Below, one piece after another: positions 41,172-49,578 of a stretch of DNA of 49,578 nucleotides. How positions within the stretch are numbered: position 1 is the stretch's first letter; every line of letters starts with the position of its first letter. Under the pieces are notes generated by a model, which did no database searches, had not been told where the DNA came from, and worked only from the letters and a program-made list of their open reading frames with translations. The DNA is from Lachnospiraceae bacterium (GTDB lineage Bacteria > Bacillota > Clostridia > Lachnospirales > Lachnospiraceae): contig SFEV01000015.1 in assembly GCA_004557975.1 (NCBI GenBank), forward strand, positions 1 through 49,578. The letters run 5' to 3'. Made by a program: the position numbers and the translations under genes.

Positions 41172-42734
41172 TCAGCCAAACAGAGACGCATCCTTCGCAC
41201 CGTTGACAGTAGCGCCCCATACATTGACATCATACTTGCCGCTTCCGCTTACCTGATTGCCGGAAGCCCGCACGGTAGATGCGTTGGCTGCAAATACGCC
41301 GTACCTGCCGCTTCCCGTCACCGTGTTCCTATTCAGGACAATATTATCTGAGCTCTTTATTACAATACCATCCTGTCCTGCATTTTCCACTCGGTTGCCC
41401 TCGACTGTATTGTCGCTGGAGGATTTATATATGCAGATACCGGACATTTTTCCTCCGTTGGAAGCTGCAATGTTGACAACCGTGTTGCCTCCGACTGTGT
41501 TCTGACTGCAGCTATCGAGACGGATGGCACTTCCGCCGTCTTCGCCCATATTATATCCGGCTCCCGCAAATTCGCACGTCACCGTATTGTTCACAACAGT
41601 ACTGTTGTCCACACCCTCAAGAATTACTGCAACTCCCTTGCACTTCTGCACGATCTCGTTATCCTGAATTGTCATGCCGGAGATTCTGTAATTTCCTGCC
41701 GGAATTTTACCGCTCTTTTTGCTGAGTTTTTTCCCGTACAGCTTGATTGCGGAAATACGGTACTTGTATCCGGTCTGAACAATTGTCATTTTATTGCCGA
41801 TAATCTCACTGTTTACGTTGGTCACAGGCTTCATCTTGCCTTTTTTCGGCGTATATACGGAAGACTGGGTCGTGCTGAGTGAGCGGAATTCAATACCGAA
41901 ACCGCAGTTCTCCATGACATTGTTATTGATTTTGGAATCAACGTAATTCATGCCTATTACTGCATAGCCGTGTATCTTCTCAAATGTATTATTTACAATC
42001 TGAATGTTTTTATGATACGACCCCAGCACTGCGCTGTGTGTACCTGCACCGCTCTGCAGATTTCTAAATGTACAGCCCGTAACTGTGACATTGACACAGG
42101 GTGTCTCATCATAGGCCGGATAATAATTGAAATGCTCCTTGCGCATAATGTCAATCTGAAGCGCTTCCACATGGTTCGATTTCTTTTTACCCTTATAATC
42201 GGAGAAAGTACATCCTGAGAAGACAACATCCCTGCACGCTGCAATCTCAATGTGGTGCGCCTCTCTGACGTTTGTTAAGGTAACATTGTTGAACGCGATA
42301 TTCTGTCCGTGACCGAAGCGCATCAGATCACCTGTTTTTCCTGCGCCATCCCATGTGCCTCCGTTGACTGTAATATTTTTCGCCTGCTTGTAACCCTTAT
42401 AGCTGCTGTTGCCGCCTAAGCGGAGCATAACCGTCCCTTTCTTCACACGCTTCAGCGTAACGCCGTCCATATACAGGTTTGTGTTGCTGTAAATTTTCAG
42501 CGTCCCGTTTATCTTGTAGGAACCCGGACTGATTGTTATGTTGTAAACATTTCCTTTCTTTCCTGCAGCGCGGTTCAGCTCCTTCTGCAGCACAGAAGTG
42601 ATGTCAGAACCTTTTTTTGCCTTGACAGTCCGATTGTATGTCTTCGCCGACGCAGTGACTGAGCAAAGCAGCATGAGCAAAAGCATCATGCAGACGGTAA
42701 TGGCATACCGCATCTTTTTACCATTGAGTTTCAT
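41172..42734 (-). CDS. Secreted right-handed parallel beta-helix protein
   Basis: 520 residues. Signal peptide about 1-31 (VTASA|KTYN). The rest is a stack of about 12 beta-helix turns (for example NITVNGGTWDGAG, NIAFNNVTLTNVREAHHIEIAACRDVVFSGCTF, SDNTVEGNRVENAGQDGIVIKSSDNIVLNRNTVTGSGRYGV). The fold is used by pectate lyases, GH28 enzymes and phage or surface adhesins; the start KAKKGSDITSVLQKELNRAAGKKG is like the N-terminal cap of glycosidase types. No clear catalytic set was identified. GGGAGG precedes ATG at 42734; promoter at 42857-42885. Confidence 0.85.
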   Translation of the reverse strand: MKLNGKKMRYAITVCMMLLLMLLCSVTASAKTYNRTVKAKKGSDITSVLQKELNRAAGKKGNVYNITISPGSYKINGTLKIYSNTNLYMDGVTLKRVKKGTVMLRLGGNSSYKGYKQAKNITVNGGTWDGAGKTGDLMRFGHGQNIAFNNVTLTNVREAHHIEIAACRDVVFSGCTFSDYKGKKKSNHVEALQIDIMRKEHFNYYPAYDETPCVNVTVTGCTFRNLQSGAGTHSAVLGSYHKNIQIVNNTFEKIHGYAVIGMNYVDSKINNNVMENCGFGIEFRSLSTTQSSVYTPKKGKMKPVTNVNSEIIGNKMTIVQTGYKYRISAIKLYGKKLSKKSGKIPAGNYRISGMTIQDNEIVQKCKGVAVILEGVDNSTVVNNTVTCEFAGAGYNMGEDGGSAIRLDSCSQNTVGGNTVVNIAASNGGKMSGICIYKSSSDNTVEGNRVENAGQDGIVIKSSDNIVLNRNTVTGSGRYGVFAANASTVRASGNQVSGSGKYDVNVWGATVNGAKDASLFG

Positions 42735-42856
42735 AATCTCATCCTCCCTTTACATGGTCTTTCTGTATCCGGAATGGAGATTGTCTCTTTCTGTACTGCA
42801 TATAAATTTTCTGCAGATAATCTCCGTACGGATTTTTTGTCTCACAATGTAATCTC

Positions 42857-42885
42857 ATTATAGTCTGCTGCCGGATATTTGTCGA
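42857..42885 (-). promoter_or_regulatory. Promoter of the beta-helix protein gene
   Basis: TCGACA (42880-42885), 17-base spacer, perfect TATAAT (42857-42862) on the minus strand. The rest of this 397-base gap holds the hairpin at 42983-43028 and no supported gene. Confidence 0.7.
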
Positions 42886-42982
42886 TAAAATTCTGGAAGA
42901 ACCCGGAAAAACTTCAAACAATATTTCTGTGTATCCTGAGCAAAAGCTGCCCGGAAACAGCAGTACATGAAAGTAACAAACA

Positions 42983-43028
42983 GGCTGCCGCGCATCGATG
43001 TCCGTAATAAACATCGTACACGGCAGCC
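42983..43028 (-). terminator. Probable terminator of the glycogen phosphorylase gene
   Basis: GGCTGCCG / CGGCAGCC with inner CGATG/CATCG pairing. On the minus strand it is followed by the T-rich CTGTTTGTT, weaker than a normal T-run. Confidence 0.6.
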
Positions 43029-43131
43029 CTGCTGTCCTTTTCTTTCAAAACAGGCTTTCTTCTTCGAAAGTCTGCTTCACGGTATTTTTTTATTTATCCA
43101 TTTTCCTGCAAAACCGGATTTCGCGTCTCTG

Positions 43132-45618
43132 TCAGTCCAGACGGTCAAAGGACTGCGGATCCACTTCCACCTTAACCTTGTCCAGATGCCAGATTTCATC
43201 AACATACTGCTGGATCGTACGGTCAGAAGTGAACTTGCCTGAGCTTGCCATATTCAGGATTGCCATTCTTGCCCATCTCTCCTCATCGCGGTAAGCTTCC
43301 TCCACACGTTTCTGAGCTGCTGCATAGGACTTGAAGTCAGCCAGAATGAAGTACGTATCCGGTCTGTCACTGCTGTTTGTATTCAGCAGGGAATCATAGA
43401 TTTCACGGAACATTTCCATATTTCCATGAGAATATTCACCGTTGATGAGCTGCATCAGCACGCGGCGGATATCCTGGTCATTGTTGAAGTAGTCGGTCGG
43501 ATGGTAGCCGCCGTGATTCTCAAAGTTGATAACCTCATCTGCGGACAGACCGAAGATAAATGCATTCTCCTCGCCCACTTCCTCAACAATCTCTACGTTG
43601 GCACCGTCCATCGTACCAAGTGTCGGAGCACCGTTCAGCATGAACTTCATGTTTCCTGTACCGGATGCCTCTTTACTTGCTGTGGAAATCTGCTCAGAAA
43701 CATCTGCTGCCGCAAAAATCAGCTCTGCGTTTGATACGCGGTAATCCTCGATGAATACGACTTTCAGTTTTCCATTGATGGATCTGTCGTTGTTTACAAC
43801 GTCTGCCACACTGTTGATCAGCTTGATGGTCAGCTTCGCACGACGATATCCTGCTGCTGCCTTCGCACCAAAAATAAATGTTCTCGGATAGAAATCCATC
43901 TCCGGATGATCCTTGATCTGATTGTACAGATACATTACGTGCAGAATATTCAGAAGCTGACGCTTGTACTCATGCAGTCTCTTGACCTGTACATCAAAGA
44001 TAGAGCGCGGGTCAACATCGATTCCGTTGTGCTCCTTGATATATTTAGCAAGACGCAGCTTGTTCTGATATTTGATATTCATGAACTCCTGCTGTGCCTT
44101 CTTGTCGTCTGCGTAGATCTTCATCTTTGCGATCTGCGGAAGATCTGTGATCCACTCGTCTCCGATGTGATCTGTCACCCAGTCAGCCAGAAGCGGGTTT
44201 GCATGAAGCAGGAATCTTCTCTGTGTGATACCGTTTGTCTTGTTGTTGAACTTCTCCGGCATCATCTCATAGAAATCCTTAAGCTCCTGGTTCTTCAGGA
44301 TTTCCGTGTGCAGTCTTGCAACACCGTTTACAGAGTAGCCTGCTGCGATTGCAAGGTGTGCCATCTTCACCTGTCCGTCATAGATAATTGCCATCTTGCG
44401 GATCTTCTCCTGATTGCCCGGATATTTCTTCTGAATTTCATTTACGAAACGGCGGTTGATCTCCTCAATGATCTGATATACACGCGGAAGCAGTCTGGAG
44501 AACAGCTCGATCGGCCATTTCTCAAGAGCCTCAGCCATGATAGTATGGTTCGTGTACGCGCATGTCTTTGTTGTTACTTCCCATGCCTCATCCCACTCAA
44601 GGCCTTCCTCGTCGACAAGGATACGCATCAGCTCTGCAATTGCTACAGTCGGATGTGTATCGTTAAGCTGGAAGGTTACCTTCTCATGGAATTTACGGAT
44701 ATCACTGTGTGTTCTCTTATATTTTGCGATTGCTTCCTGAACGCTGGCGGAGATGAAGAAGTACTGCTGTTTCAGACGCAGCTCCTTACCTGCATAGTGG
44801 TTATCGTTCGGGTAAAGTACGTCAACGATATTCTTTGCCAGGTTCTCCTGCTCCACTGCCTTCTGATAATCGCCCTTGTCAAAGGAATCAAGCTGGAAGT
44901 TTGTGATTGCCTCAGCATCCCATACACGCAGTGTATTTACTACGTTGTTGTTGTAGCCAAGGATCGGCATATCGAACGGAATTGCCAGAACAGACTGATA
45001 TCCTTCCTGGATGAAGTTGTTTCTGTGTTTCTTCTCGTCATACTCTACGCGCACGTATCCGCCAAATTTGACAGTTTTTGCGTACTCAGGACGGCGAAGC
45101 TCAAAGGGATTGCCGTTTTTCAGCCAGTTGTCCGGTACCTCTACCTGATAGCCGTTCTCAATTTTCTGCTTGAACATACCGTAGCGGTAACGGATACCAC
45201 ATCCGTATGCGGAGTAGCCCAGTGTTGCCAGAGAATCCAGGAAACATGCTGCCAGACGTCCGAGACCTCCGTTTCCGAGAGCTGCATCCGGTTCCTGATC
45301 CTCGATCACGTTGATATCGAATCCCATCTCATCAAGGGCTTCTTTTACTTCCTTGTAAGCGGTAAGGTTAATCAGGTTGTTGCCCAGCGCACGTCCCATC
45401 AGGAACTCCATGGACATATAGTATACAGTCTTCGGGTCATCGATCTCATACTGCTTCTGTGTTGCCAGCCAGTTATTGATAATCTCGTCCTTTACTGCAT
45501 AGGATACAGCCTGGAAGATCTGCTGCTGGTCAGCTTCCTTGATTGTCTTTCGGTAAAGTGTTCTGACGTTGTCTTTCACACGCTCTTTGAATACTTCCTT
45601 GTCAATAAGCTTATTCAT
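43132..45618 (-). CDS. glgP: Glycogen/starch/alpha-glucan phosphorylase
   Basis: 828 residues, normal for GT35 phosphorylases. N-terminal VYYMSMEFLMGRALGNNLINL, QEPDAALGNGGLGRLAACFLDSLATLG, and the PLP-lysine motif EASGTGNMKFMLNGAPTLGTMDGANVEI. The enzyme splits alpha-1,4-glucan with phosphate to glucose 1-phosphate. Well-spaced AGGGAAAGGA precedes ATG at 45618. Single gene between ileS and a terminator; no other glycogen gene is in the window. Confidence 0.97.
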   Translation of the reverse strand: MNKLIDKEVFKERVKDNVRTLYRKTIKEADQQQIFQAVSYAVKDEIINNWLATQKQYEIDDPKTVYYMSMEFLMGRALGNNLINLTAYKEVKEALDEMGFDINVIEDQEPDAALGNGGLGRLAACFLDSLATLGYSAYGCGIRYRYGMFKQKIENGYQVEVPDNWLKNGNPFELRRPEYAKTVKFGGYVRVEYDEKKHRNNFIQEGYQSVLAIPFDMPILGYNNNVVNTLRVWDAEAITNFQLDSFDKGDYQKAVEQENLAKNIVDVLYPNDNHYAGKELRLKQQYFFISASVQEAIAKYKRTHSDIRKFHEKVTFQLNDTHPTVAIAELMRILVDEEGLEWDEAWEVTTKTCAYTNHTIMAEALEKWPIELFSRLLPRVYQIIEEINRRFVNEIQKKYPGNQEKIRKMAIIYDGQVKMAHLAIAAGYSVNGVARLHTEILKNQELKDFYEMMPEKFNNKTNGITQRRFLLHANPLLADWVTDHIGDEWITDLPQIAKMKIYADDKKAQQEFMNIKYQNKLRLAKYIKEHNGIDVDPRSIFDVQVKRLHEYKRQLLNILHVMYLYNQIKDHPEMDFYPRTFIFGAKAAAGYRRAKLTIKLINSVADVVNNDRSINGKLKVVFIEDYRVSNAELIFAAADVSEQISTASKEASGTGNMKFMLNGAPTLGTMDGANVEIVEEVGEENAFIFGLSADEVINFENHGGYHPTDYFNNDQDIRRVLMQLINGEYSHGNMEMFREIYDSLLNTNSSDRPDTYFILADFKSYAAAQKRVEEAYRDEERWARMAILNMASSGKFTSDRTIQQYVDEIWHLDKVKVEVDPQSFDRLD

Positions 45619-45663
45619 ACTTAATTCCTTTCCCTCTTAAATAGTATATCTATATAAAGCGCT

Positions 45664-45686
45664 GCTGCCCGGCCAGGCCGGGCTGC
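45664..45686. repeat. GC-rich near-perfect palindrome between ileS and glgP
   Basis: GCTGCCCGGCC / GGCCGGGCTGC around a single base, one mismatch. No T-run on either side, so not a standard terminator. Confidence 0.45.
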
Positions 45687-45766
45687 ACCGCGGATTTTTA
45701 TAAAACAGAACCATAAGTTTCTGACAGAAGCTGCACATGCCATCACAGTTCTGATATATACCCCTT

Positions 45767-48700
45767 CTACAGTCTCTCAACACCGAGCGTTACATCCTCA
45801 CCGTTAAGATTCCATTCCTTGCTGTAGCCGCTGACCGTATCGTATACGACCTCATCAGCCATTGTATCTCTGCAGATTTCTTCTTCGAATTTCTTCAGGA
45901 TTTCCGCGATCTTCGCATTATCCTGTACAGATACCCGGATCTTGTCCATTACCTCGAAGCCTGCTTCTTTACGCATGGTCTGGATCTTGCTGATCAGCTC
46001 ACGCACAAAGCCCTCTTCAATCAGTCCCGGTGTCAGCTTCGTATCGAGAACAACTGTGATATCCGCATAGCTGTCAGATACGTACCCTTCCGTCTGAGCC
46101 GCTTCGATCAGAAGATCCTCTTCTGTCAGGACTACCTCGCTGCCGTCAAAATCCAGCTTCAGAGCACCGTTCTCCTTCAGCTCCTTCATGGCAGCGTTGC
46201 CGTCCAGCTCCGGAAGTGCCTGGCGGATCTTTCCGAGCAGCTTGCCGTACTTCGGACCCACTGTCTTGAGCTGAGGCTTGAACGTATAGGACGTAAAGCT
46301 GCTGACATCCTCAGTGAACGCCACATTCTTTACATTCAGCTCATCCTTGATAATATCAAGGAAATACTGCGGAAGCTCCGCAGGAGCCTTGAAGTACATC
46401 TGAGCGATCGGCTGACGGTTCTTGATATTTGCCGTATTTCTGCATGCGCGTCCCATCACGACAATTTTCAGAACCTCATCCATATCCTTCTCCAGCTCCG
46501 TATCAATGCGGGATGCATCGACGGTCGGGAAATCACACAGATGAATACTCTCCGGTGCAGACGCATCCACCTTGCATACGATATTGCGGTAGATGTCCTC
46601 CGTCATAAACGGAATCATCGGAGCTGCAGCCTTGCAGGTATTCACAAGGGCAGTATACAGTGTCATATATGCATTGACCTTATCCTGCTCCATGCCCCTC
46701 GCCCAGAAGCGCTCACGGCTTCTTCTTACATACCAGTTACTCATATCATCAACAAATTCCTGGAGAGCCCTTGCAGCCTCCGGGATGCGGTAATTGCCCA
46801 GATCACTGTCCACCGTCTGAATCATCGTGTACATCTTGGACAGAAGCCATTTATCCATGACAGGAAGCTTCTCATAATCCAGTGTATGCTCTGTCGGATT
46901 GAAATTGTCAATGTTCGCATACAGTACATAGAACGCATACGTGTTCCACAGGGTGCCCATGAACTTGCGCTGTCCCTCCTGTACTGCCTTGCCGTGGAAG
47001 CGGTTCGGCAGCCACGGTGCACTGTTGATATAGAAATACCAGCGGATTGCATCGGCTCCGTACGTCTCAAGAGCTTCAAACGGATCGACTGCATTTCCCT
47101 TGGATTTACTCATTTTCTGGCCGTTCTCATCCTGTACGTGTCCCAGAACGATAACGTTCTCATAAGGAGCCTTGTTGAACAGCAGTGTGGACTCAGCAAG
47201 CAGGGAGTAGAACCATCCTCTTGTCTGATCCACCGCCTCGGAAATGAACTGAGCCGGGAACTGTGATTCAAACAGCTCTTTATTTTCAAACGGATAATGG
47301 TGCTGTGCAAAGGGCATTGCTCCTGAGTCGAACCAGCAGTCAATAACCTCCGGCACGCGGTGCATGGGCTTGCCGCACTTCGGACAGGTGATCGTAATCT
47401 CATCGATATACGGACGGTGCAGCTCAACTGTCTTTGCAGCCTCATTTCCGCTCATCTCATAGAGCTCCTGACGGCTTCCGACAGAATGCATATGACCACA
47501 CTCATCACACTGCCAGATATTCAGCGGAGTACCCCAGTAACGGTTCCGGGAAATTCCCCAGTCCTGAACGTTTTCCAGCCAGTCGCCGAAACGTCCCTTT
47601 CCGATGCTCTCCGGAATCCAGTTGATCGTATTATTATTTGCAATCAGATCATCCTTCACTGCAGTCATCTTGATGAACCAGGACTCACGCGCATAGTAAA
47701 TCAGCGGAGTGTCACATCTCCAGCAGTGCGGATACTCATGTTCAAACTTCGGTGCGTCGTACAGTTTGCCGTCTTTTTCCAGATCCACGAGAATCGGCTT
47801 GTCAGCGTCCTTCACAAACAGGCCTGCATACGGCGTTTCCGGTGTCATCTGGCCCTTGCCGTCAACAAACTGTACAAAGGGCAGCCCGTAATTGCGGCCC
47901 ACGCGGCCGTCATCCTCACCGAATGCCGGCGCAATGTGAACGATGCCTGTACCGTCTCCCATGGTTACGTAGCTGTCACACGTCACAAAATGAGCCTTTT
48001 TGTGCTGTTTTGCCGCAGCCTCTCCTGCGCATGCGAACAGCGGCTCGTATTCTTTATACTCAAGATCCTTTCCTGTATATCGCTCAAGAATCTCATATGC
48101 TTTTACACCGTTCGCTTCATCAGCCAGTCTGCCGAGAACCGTATCCAGCAGCGCCTCTGCCATATAGTACGTATATCCGTCCGCAGCCTTTACCTTGCAG
48201 TAAGCTTCGTCCGGATTCACGCAGAGTGCCAGGTTGGACGGAAGTGTCCACGGCGTTGTTGTCCATGCCAGGAAATATGCGTCCTCATCTTTACATTTGA
48301 AGCGGACAATCGCGGAGCGTTCCTTCACCGTCTTGTAGCCCTGTGCCACCTCCTGAGCGGAAAGCGGGGTACCGCAGCGAGGACAGTACGGAACGACCTT
48401 GAATCCTTTGTACAGAAGTCCCTTGTCCCAGATCTGCTTCAGCGCCCACCACTCGGACTCAATATAATCGTCATGGTATGTGACGTACGGATGATCCATA
48501 TCAGCCCAGAAACCAACCGTTCCGGAAAAATCCTCCCACATACCTTTATATTTCCATACGCTCTCTTTACATTTATCAATAAACGGGACGAGGCCGTACT
48601 CTTCAATCTGCTCTTTTCCGTCCAGACCGAGAAGCTTTTCCACCTCCAGCTCCACCGGAAGTCCGTGTGTATCCCAACCGGCCTTTCTCGGAACCATCTT

Positions 48701-48931
48701 TCCCTTCATGGTCTGGTAACGCGGGATCATATCCTTGATGACACGTGTCAGAACGTGTCCGATATGCGGCTTTCCGTTTGCGGTAGGCGGTCCGTCATAA
48801 AACGTGTACGTCTCGCCTTCCTTTCGGTTTTCCATACTCTTCTCAAAAATTTTGTTTTCCTTCCAGAATTTCTCCGTCTGCTTCTCCCGCTCGACGAAGT
48901 TCAGACTGGTGGGTACTTTATCGTACAACAT
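45767..48931 (-). CDS. ileS: Isoleucyl-tRNA synthetase
   Basis: 1054 residues from ATG at 48931 (MLYDKVPTSLNFVEREKQ), with GGAGGAGG upstream; the frame stays open to 49006 but that part reads as non-coding and covers the ribosome site. Class I synthetase: HIGH at 56-59 (KPHIGHVLT), the CP1 editing domain with zinc-type cysteines (YCPRCGTPL; HCWRCDTPLIYYARESWFIK), CDECGHMH and CPKCGKPMHRVPEVIDCWFDSG, then KMSKSKGN, and a helical anticodon-binding domain. The length and sequence type fit the longer, eukaryote-like IleS group. It charges tRNA-Ile in the cytoplasm. Own promoter with a short leader and no T-box. Confidence 0.97.
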   Translation of the reverse strand: MLYDKVPTSLNFVEREKQTEKFWKENKIFEKSMENRKEGETYTFYDGPPTANGKPHIGHVLTRVIKDMIPRYQTMKGKMVPRKAGWDTHGLPVELEVEKLLGLDGKEQIEEYGLVPFIDKCKESVWKYKGMWEDFSGTVGFWADMDHPYVTYHDDYIESEWWALKQIWDKGLLYKGFKVVPYCPRCGTPLSAQEVAQGYKTVKERSAIVRFKCKDEDAYFLAWTTTPWTLPSNLALCVNPDEAYCKVKAADGYTYYMAEALLDTVLGRLADEANGVKAYEILERYTGKDLEYKEYEPLFACAGEAAAKQHKKAHFVTCDSYVTMGDGTGIVHIAPAFGEDDGRVGRNYGLPFVQFVDGKGQMTPETPYAGLFVKDADKPILVDLEKDGKLYDAPKFEHEYPHCWRCDTPLIYYARESWFIKMTAVKDDLIANNNTINWIPESIGKGRFGDWLENVQDWGISRNRYWGTPLNIWQCDECGHMHSVGSRQELYEMSGNEAAKTVELHRPYIDEITITCPKCGKPMHRVPEVIDCWFDSGAMPFAQHHYPFENKELFESQFPAQFISEAVDQTRGWFYSLLAESTLLFNKAPYENVIVLGHVQDENGQKMSKSKGNAVDPFEALETYGADAIRWYFYINSAPWLPNRFHGKAVQEGQRKFMGTLWNTYAFYVLYANIDNFNPTEHTLDYEKLPVMDKWLLSKMYTMIQTVDSDLGNYRIPEAARALQEFVDDMSNWYVRRSRERFWARGMEQDKVNAYMTLYTALVNTCKAAAPMIPFMTEDIYRNIVCKVDASAPESIHLCDFPTVDASRIDTELEKDMDEVLKIVVMGRACRNTANIKNRQPIAQMYFKAPAELPQYFLDIIKDELNVKNVAFTEDVSSFTSYTFKPQLKTVGPKYGKLLGKIRQALPELDGNAAMKELKENGALKLDFDGSEVVLTEEDLLIEAAQTEGYVSDSYADITVVLDTKLTPGLIEEGFVRELISKIQTMRKEAGFEVMDKIRVSVQDNAKIAEILKKFEEEICRDTMADEVVYDTVSGYSKEWNLNGEDVTLGVERL

Positions 48932-49042
48932 AGTCTGCCTCCTCCTACTGCTATAATAACCGGCACAAATTTCTGTTTCTGCAGAAGTCCCTGACAGGAC
49001 ATCCAACAGACATATTAATCCAATTTATATACACATTTCAAT

Positions 49043-49072
49043 ATTATAGCCCAATGATACTTTTATTGTCAA
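49043..49072 (-). promoter_or_regulatory. Promoter of ileS
   Basis: Perfect TTGACA (49067-49072), 18-base spacer, perfect TATAAT (49043-49048) on the minus strand. The leader is about 105 bases, with small hairpins (GTCC/GGAC; TTCTG/CAGAA) and no T-box. Confidence 0.8.
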
Positions 49073-49212
49073 TTTGCGAAACGTTGAAATTCCATGAAGT
49101 TACCTGCTTTTTTTGTCCATTTTACCTTTTTAAAACTGTAACTCTGTTTTTCTGCCATCTGAACTGCTTTTCCTTTCGTAAAAAAGAGTTTTCCCAAATA
49201 CTGGTTTAGTCA

Positions 49213-49258
49213 GAAAATGGTGGAAAACCACAAATTTTAACTTGCGGTTTTCCACCAT
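49213..49258 (-). terminator. Strong terminator of the gene at the right edge
   Basis: ATGGTGGAAAACC (49217-49229) pairs perfectly with GGTTTTCCACCAT (49246-49258); on the minus strand TTTCTG follows. The stem is almost perfect over 17 bp. Confidence 0.8.
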
Positions 49259-49275
49259 GAAACAATTTTGTTCTC

Positions 49276-49578
49276 TCATTCACCCATTGCACCTAAAAAA
49301 GTTTTCTTGAACTCATCCAGTTTCTTTTTTGTTATTGCTTTCACAGGTATACTTATTTCTTTGCAAAGATACTGAGCATTTTTCTTGTAGTTCATCTTTA
49401 CACGGATTTCTCCGTCCAGTTTTTGTGTTTCCGATGCAATCCAAAGATTACCTTCTTTTCCTTTTTTTCCTCCCAAAAATGGATGTGCATCGTACCACAC
49501 ATCAGCTGCAGAATACTCAGGATCCAGTTCTATCCAAACCGGTATAACTGTCATGCTTTTTGCATCTAGTTTCTCACG
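49276..49578 (-). CDS. Unrecognised protein, C-terminal part (cut by window edge)
   Basis: At least 100 codons are open to the window end. An ATG at 49554 lacks a ribosome site and the frame continues in good codons upstream (EKLDAKSMTV), so the true start probably lies outside. The visible part reads VIPVWIELDPEYSAADVWYDAHPF, then a Lys/Gly turn, then DGEIRVKMNYKKNAQYLCKEISIPVKAITKKKLDEFKKTFLGAMGE. It is soluble, with no membrane helix. No family is recognised. It ends in a strong terminator. Confidence 0.6.
   Translation of the reverse strand, partial: REKLDAKSMTVIPVWIELDPEYSAADVWYDAHPFLGGKKGKEGNLWIASETQKLDGEIRVKMNYKKNAQYLCKEISIPVKAITKKKLDEFKKTFLGAMGE

Noticed and set aside
43906..45624. 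572-codon open frame on the plus strand
   Set aside because: It lies exactly opposite the glycogen phosphorylase gene, is rich in Cys/Leu/Val, has no domain and no ribosome site; the minus-strand protein is a clear family member.
47360..48994. 544-codon open frame on the plus strand
   Set aside because: Antisense to isoleucyl-tRNA synthetase, with His/Arg/Cys-rich composition typical of a shadow frame.
48932..49275. T-box riboswitch before ileS
   Set aside because: No T-box core sequence or antiterminator was found; the leader is too short.

Overview
The window looks like a chromosomal segment of a Gram-positive anaerobe of the Clostridia, most likely a gut Lachnospiraceae. The supporting signs are strong GGAGG ribosome binding sites, sigma-A promoters, genes for oxygen-sensitive enzymes (a glycyl radical enzyme with its activase), a reverse rubrerythrin with a PerR-type regulator, carbohydrate ABC systems, and moderate GC. 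No rRNA, tRNA or CRISPR array was seen. The taxonomic call is inference from gene content.

Region 1 (1-12 kb) is mostly housekeeping and nearly all on the minus strand: the start of a YesM-like sensor kinase cut by the window edge, a three-gene polar amino acid ABC transporter, a zinc-ribbon membrane protein with a Pro/Gly/Asn tandem repeat, a PLP aminotransferase, a small zincin-type metallopeptidase behind a 60-residue Cys protein, and an xpaC-telA operon that ends in an unlisted 38-residue membrane peptide.

Region 2 (10.7-16.5 kb) is an oxidative-stress block: a rubredoxin-glutamate synthase fusion, a thioredoxin-reductase-like flavoprotein, a PerR-like regulator and a reverse rubrerythrin. 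Three of these promoters carry the same 13-bp AGTAAYAATTACT-like palindrome next to the -10 box, so I read them as one PerR regulon. An NlpC/P60 cell-wall hydrolase lies inside the block.

Region 3 (16.6-37.1 kb) is the most interesting part: a roughly 20-kb catabolic locus in three transcription units. Unit B (minus, 24.5 to 16.6 kb) holds a UroD-family protein, a Gfo/Idh oxidoreductase, a sugar ABC transporter and a TIM-barrel isomerase, split near its end by an IS110-family element. Unit A (minus, 31.7 to 24.9 kb) holds a BadF-type kinase, a SIS protein, a DegT/DnrJ aminotransferase paired with a shortened paralogue lacking the PLP lysine, a GH2 glycosidase and a ROK repressor. Unit C (plus, 31.8 to 37.1 kb, divergent from A) holds an AraC regulator, a ceramidase-like hydrolase, an uncharacterised glycyl radical enzyme and its radical-SAM activase. 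Twin 36-bp operators precede unit B, and an inverted repeat lies between A and C. Together they suggest import, deglycosylation, redox/transamination, phosphorylation and radical cleavage of an unidentified glycoside, possibly of an amino-sugar or cyclitol.

Region 4 (37-49.6 kb) is again ordinary: a D-cysteine desulfhydrase/ACC deaminase family enzyme, a MATE exporter, a GIY-YIG protein, a degenerate M23 (SpoIIQ-like) membrane protein with NADGS repeats, a secreted beta-helix protein, glycogen phosphorylase, isoleucyl-tRNA synthetase, and a fragment of an unrecognised gene at the right edge.
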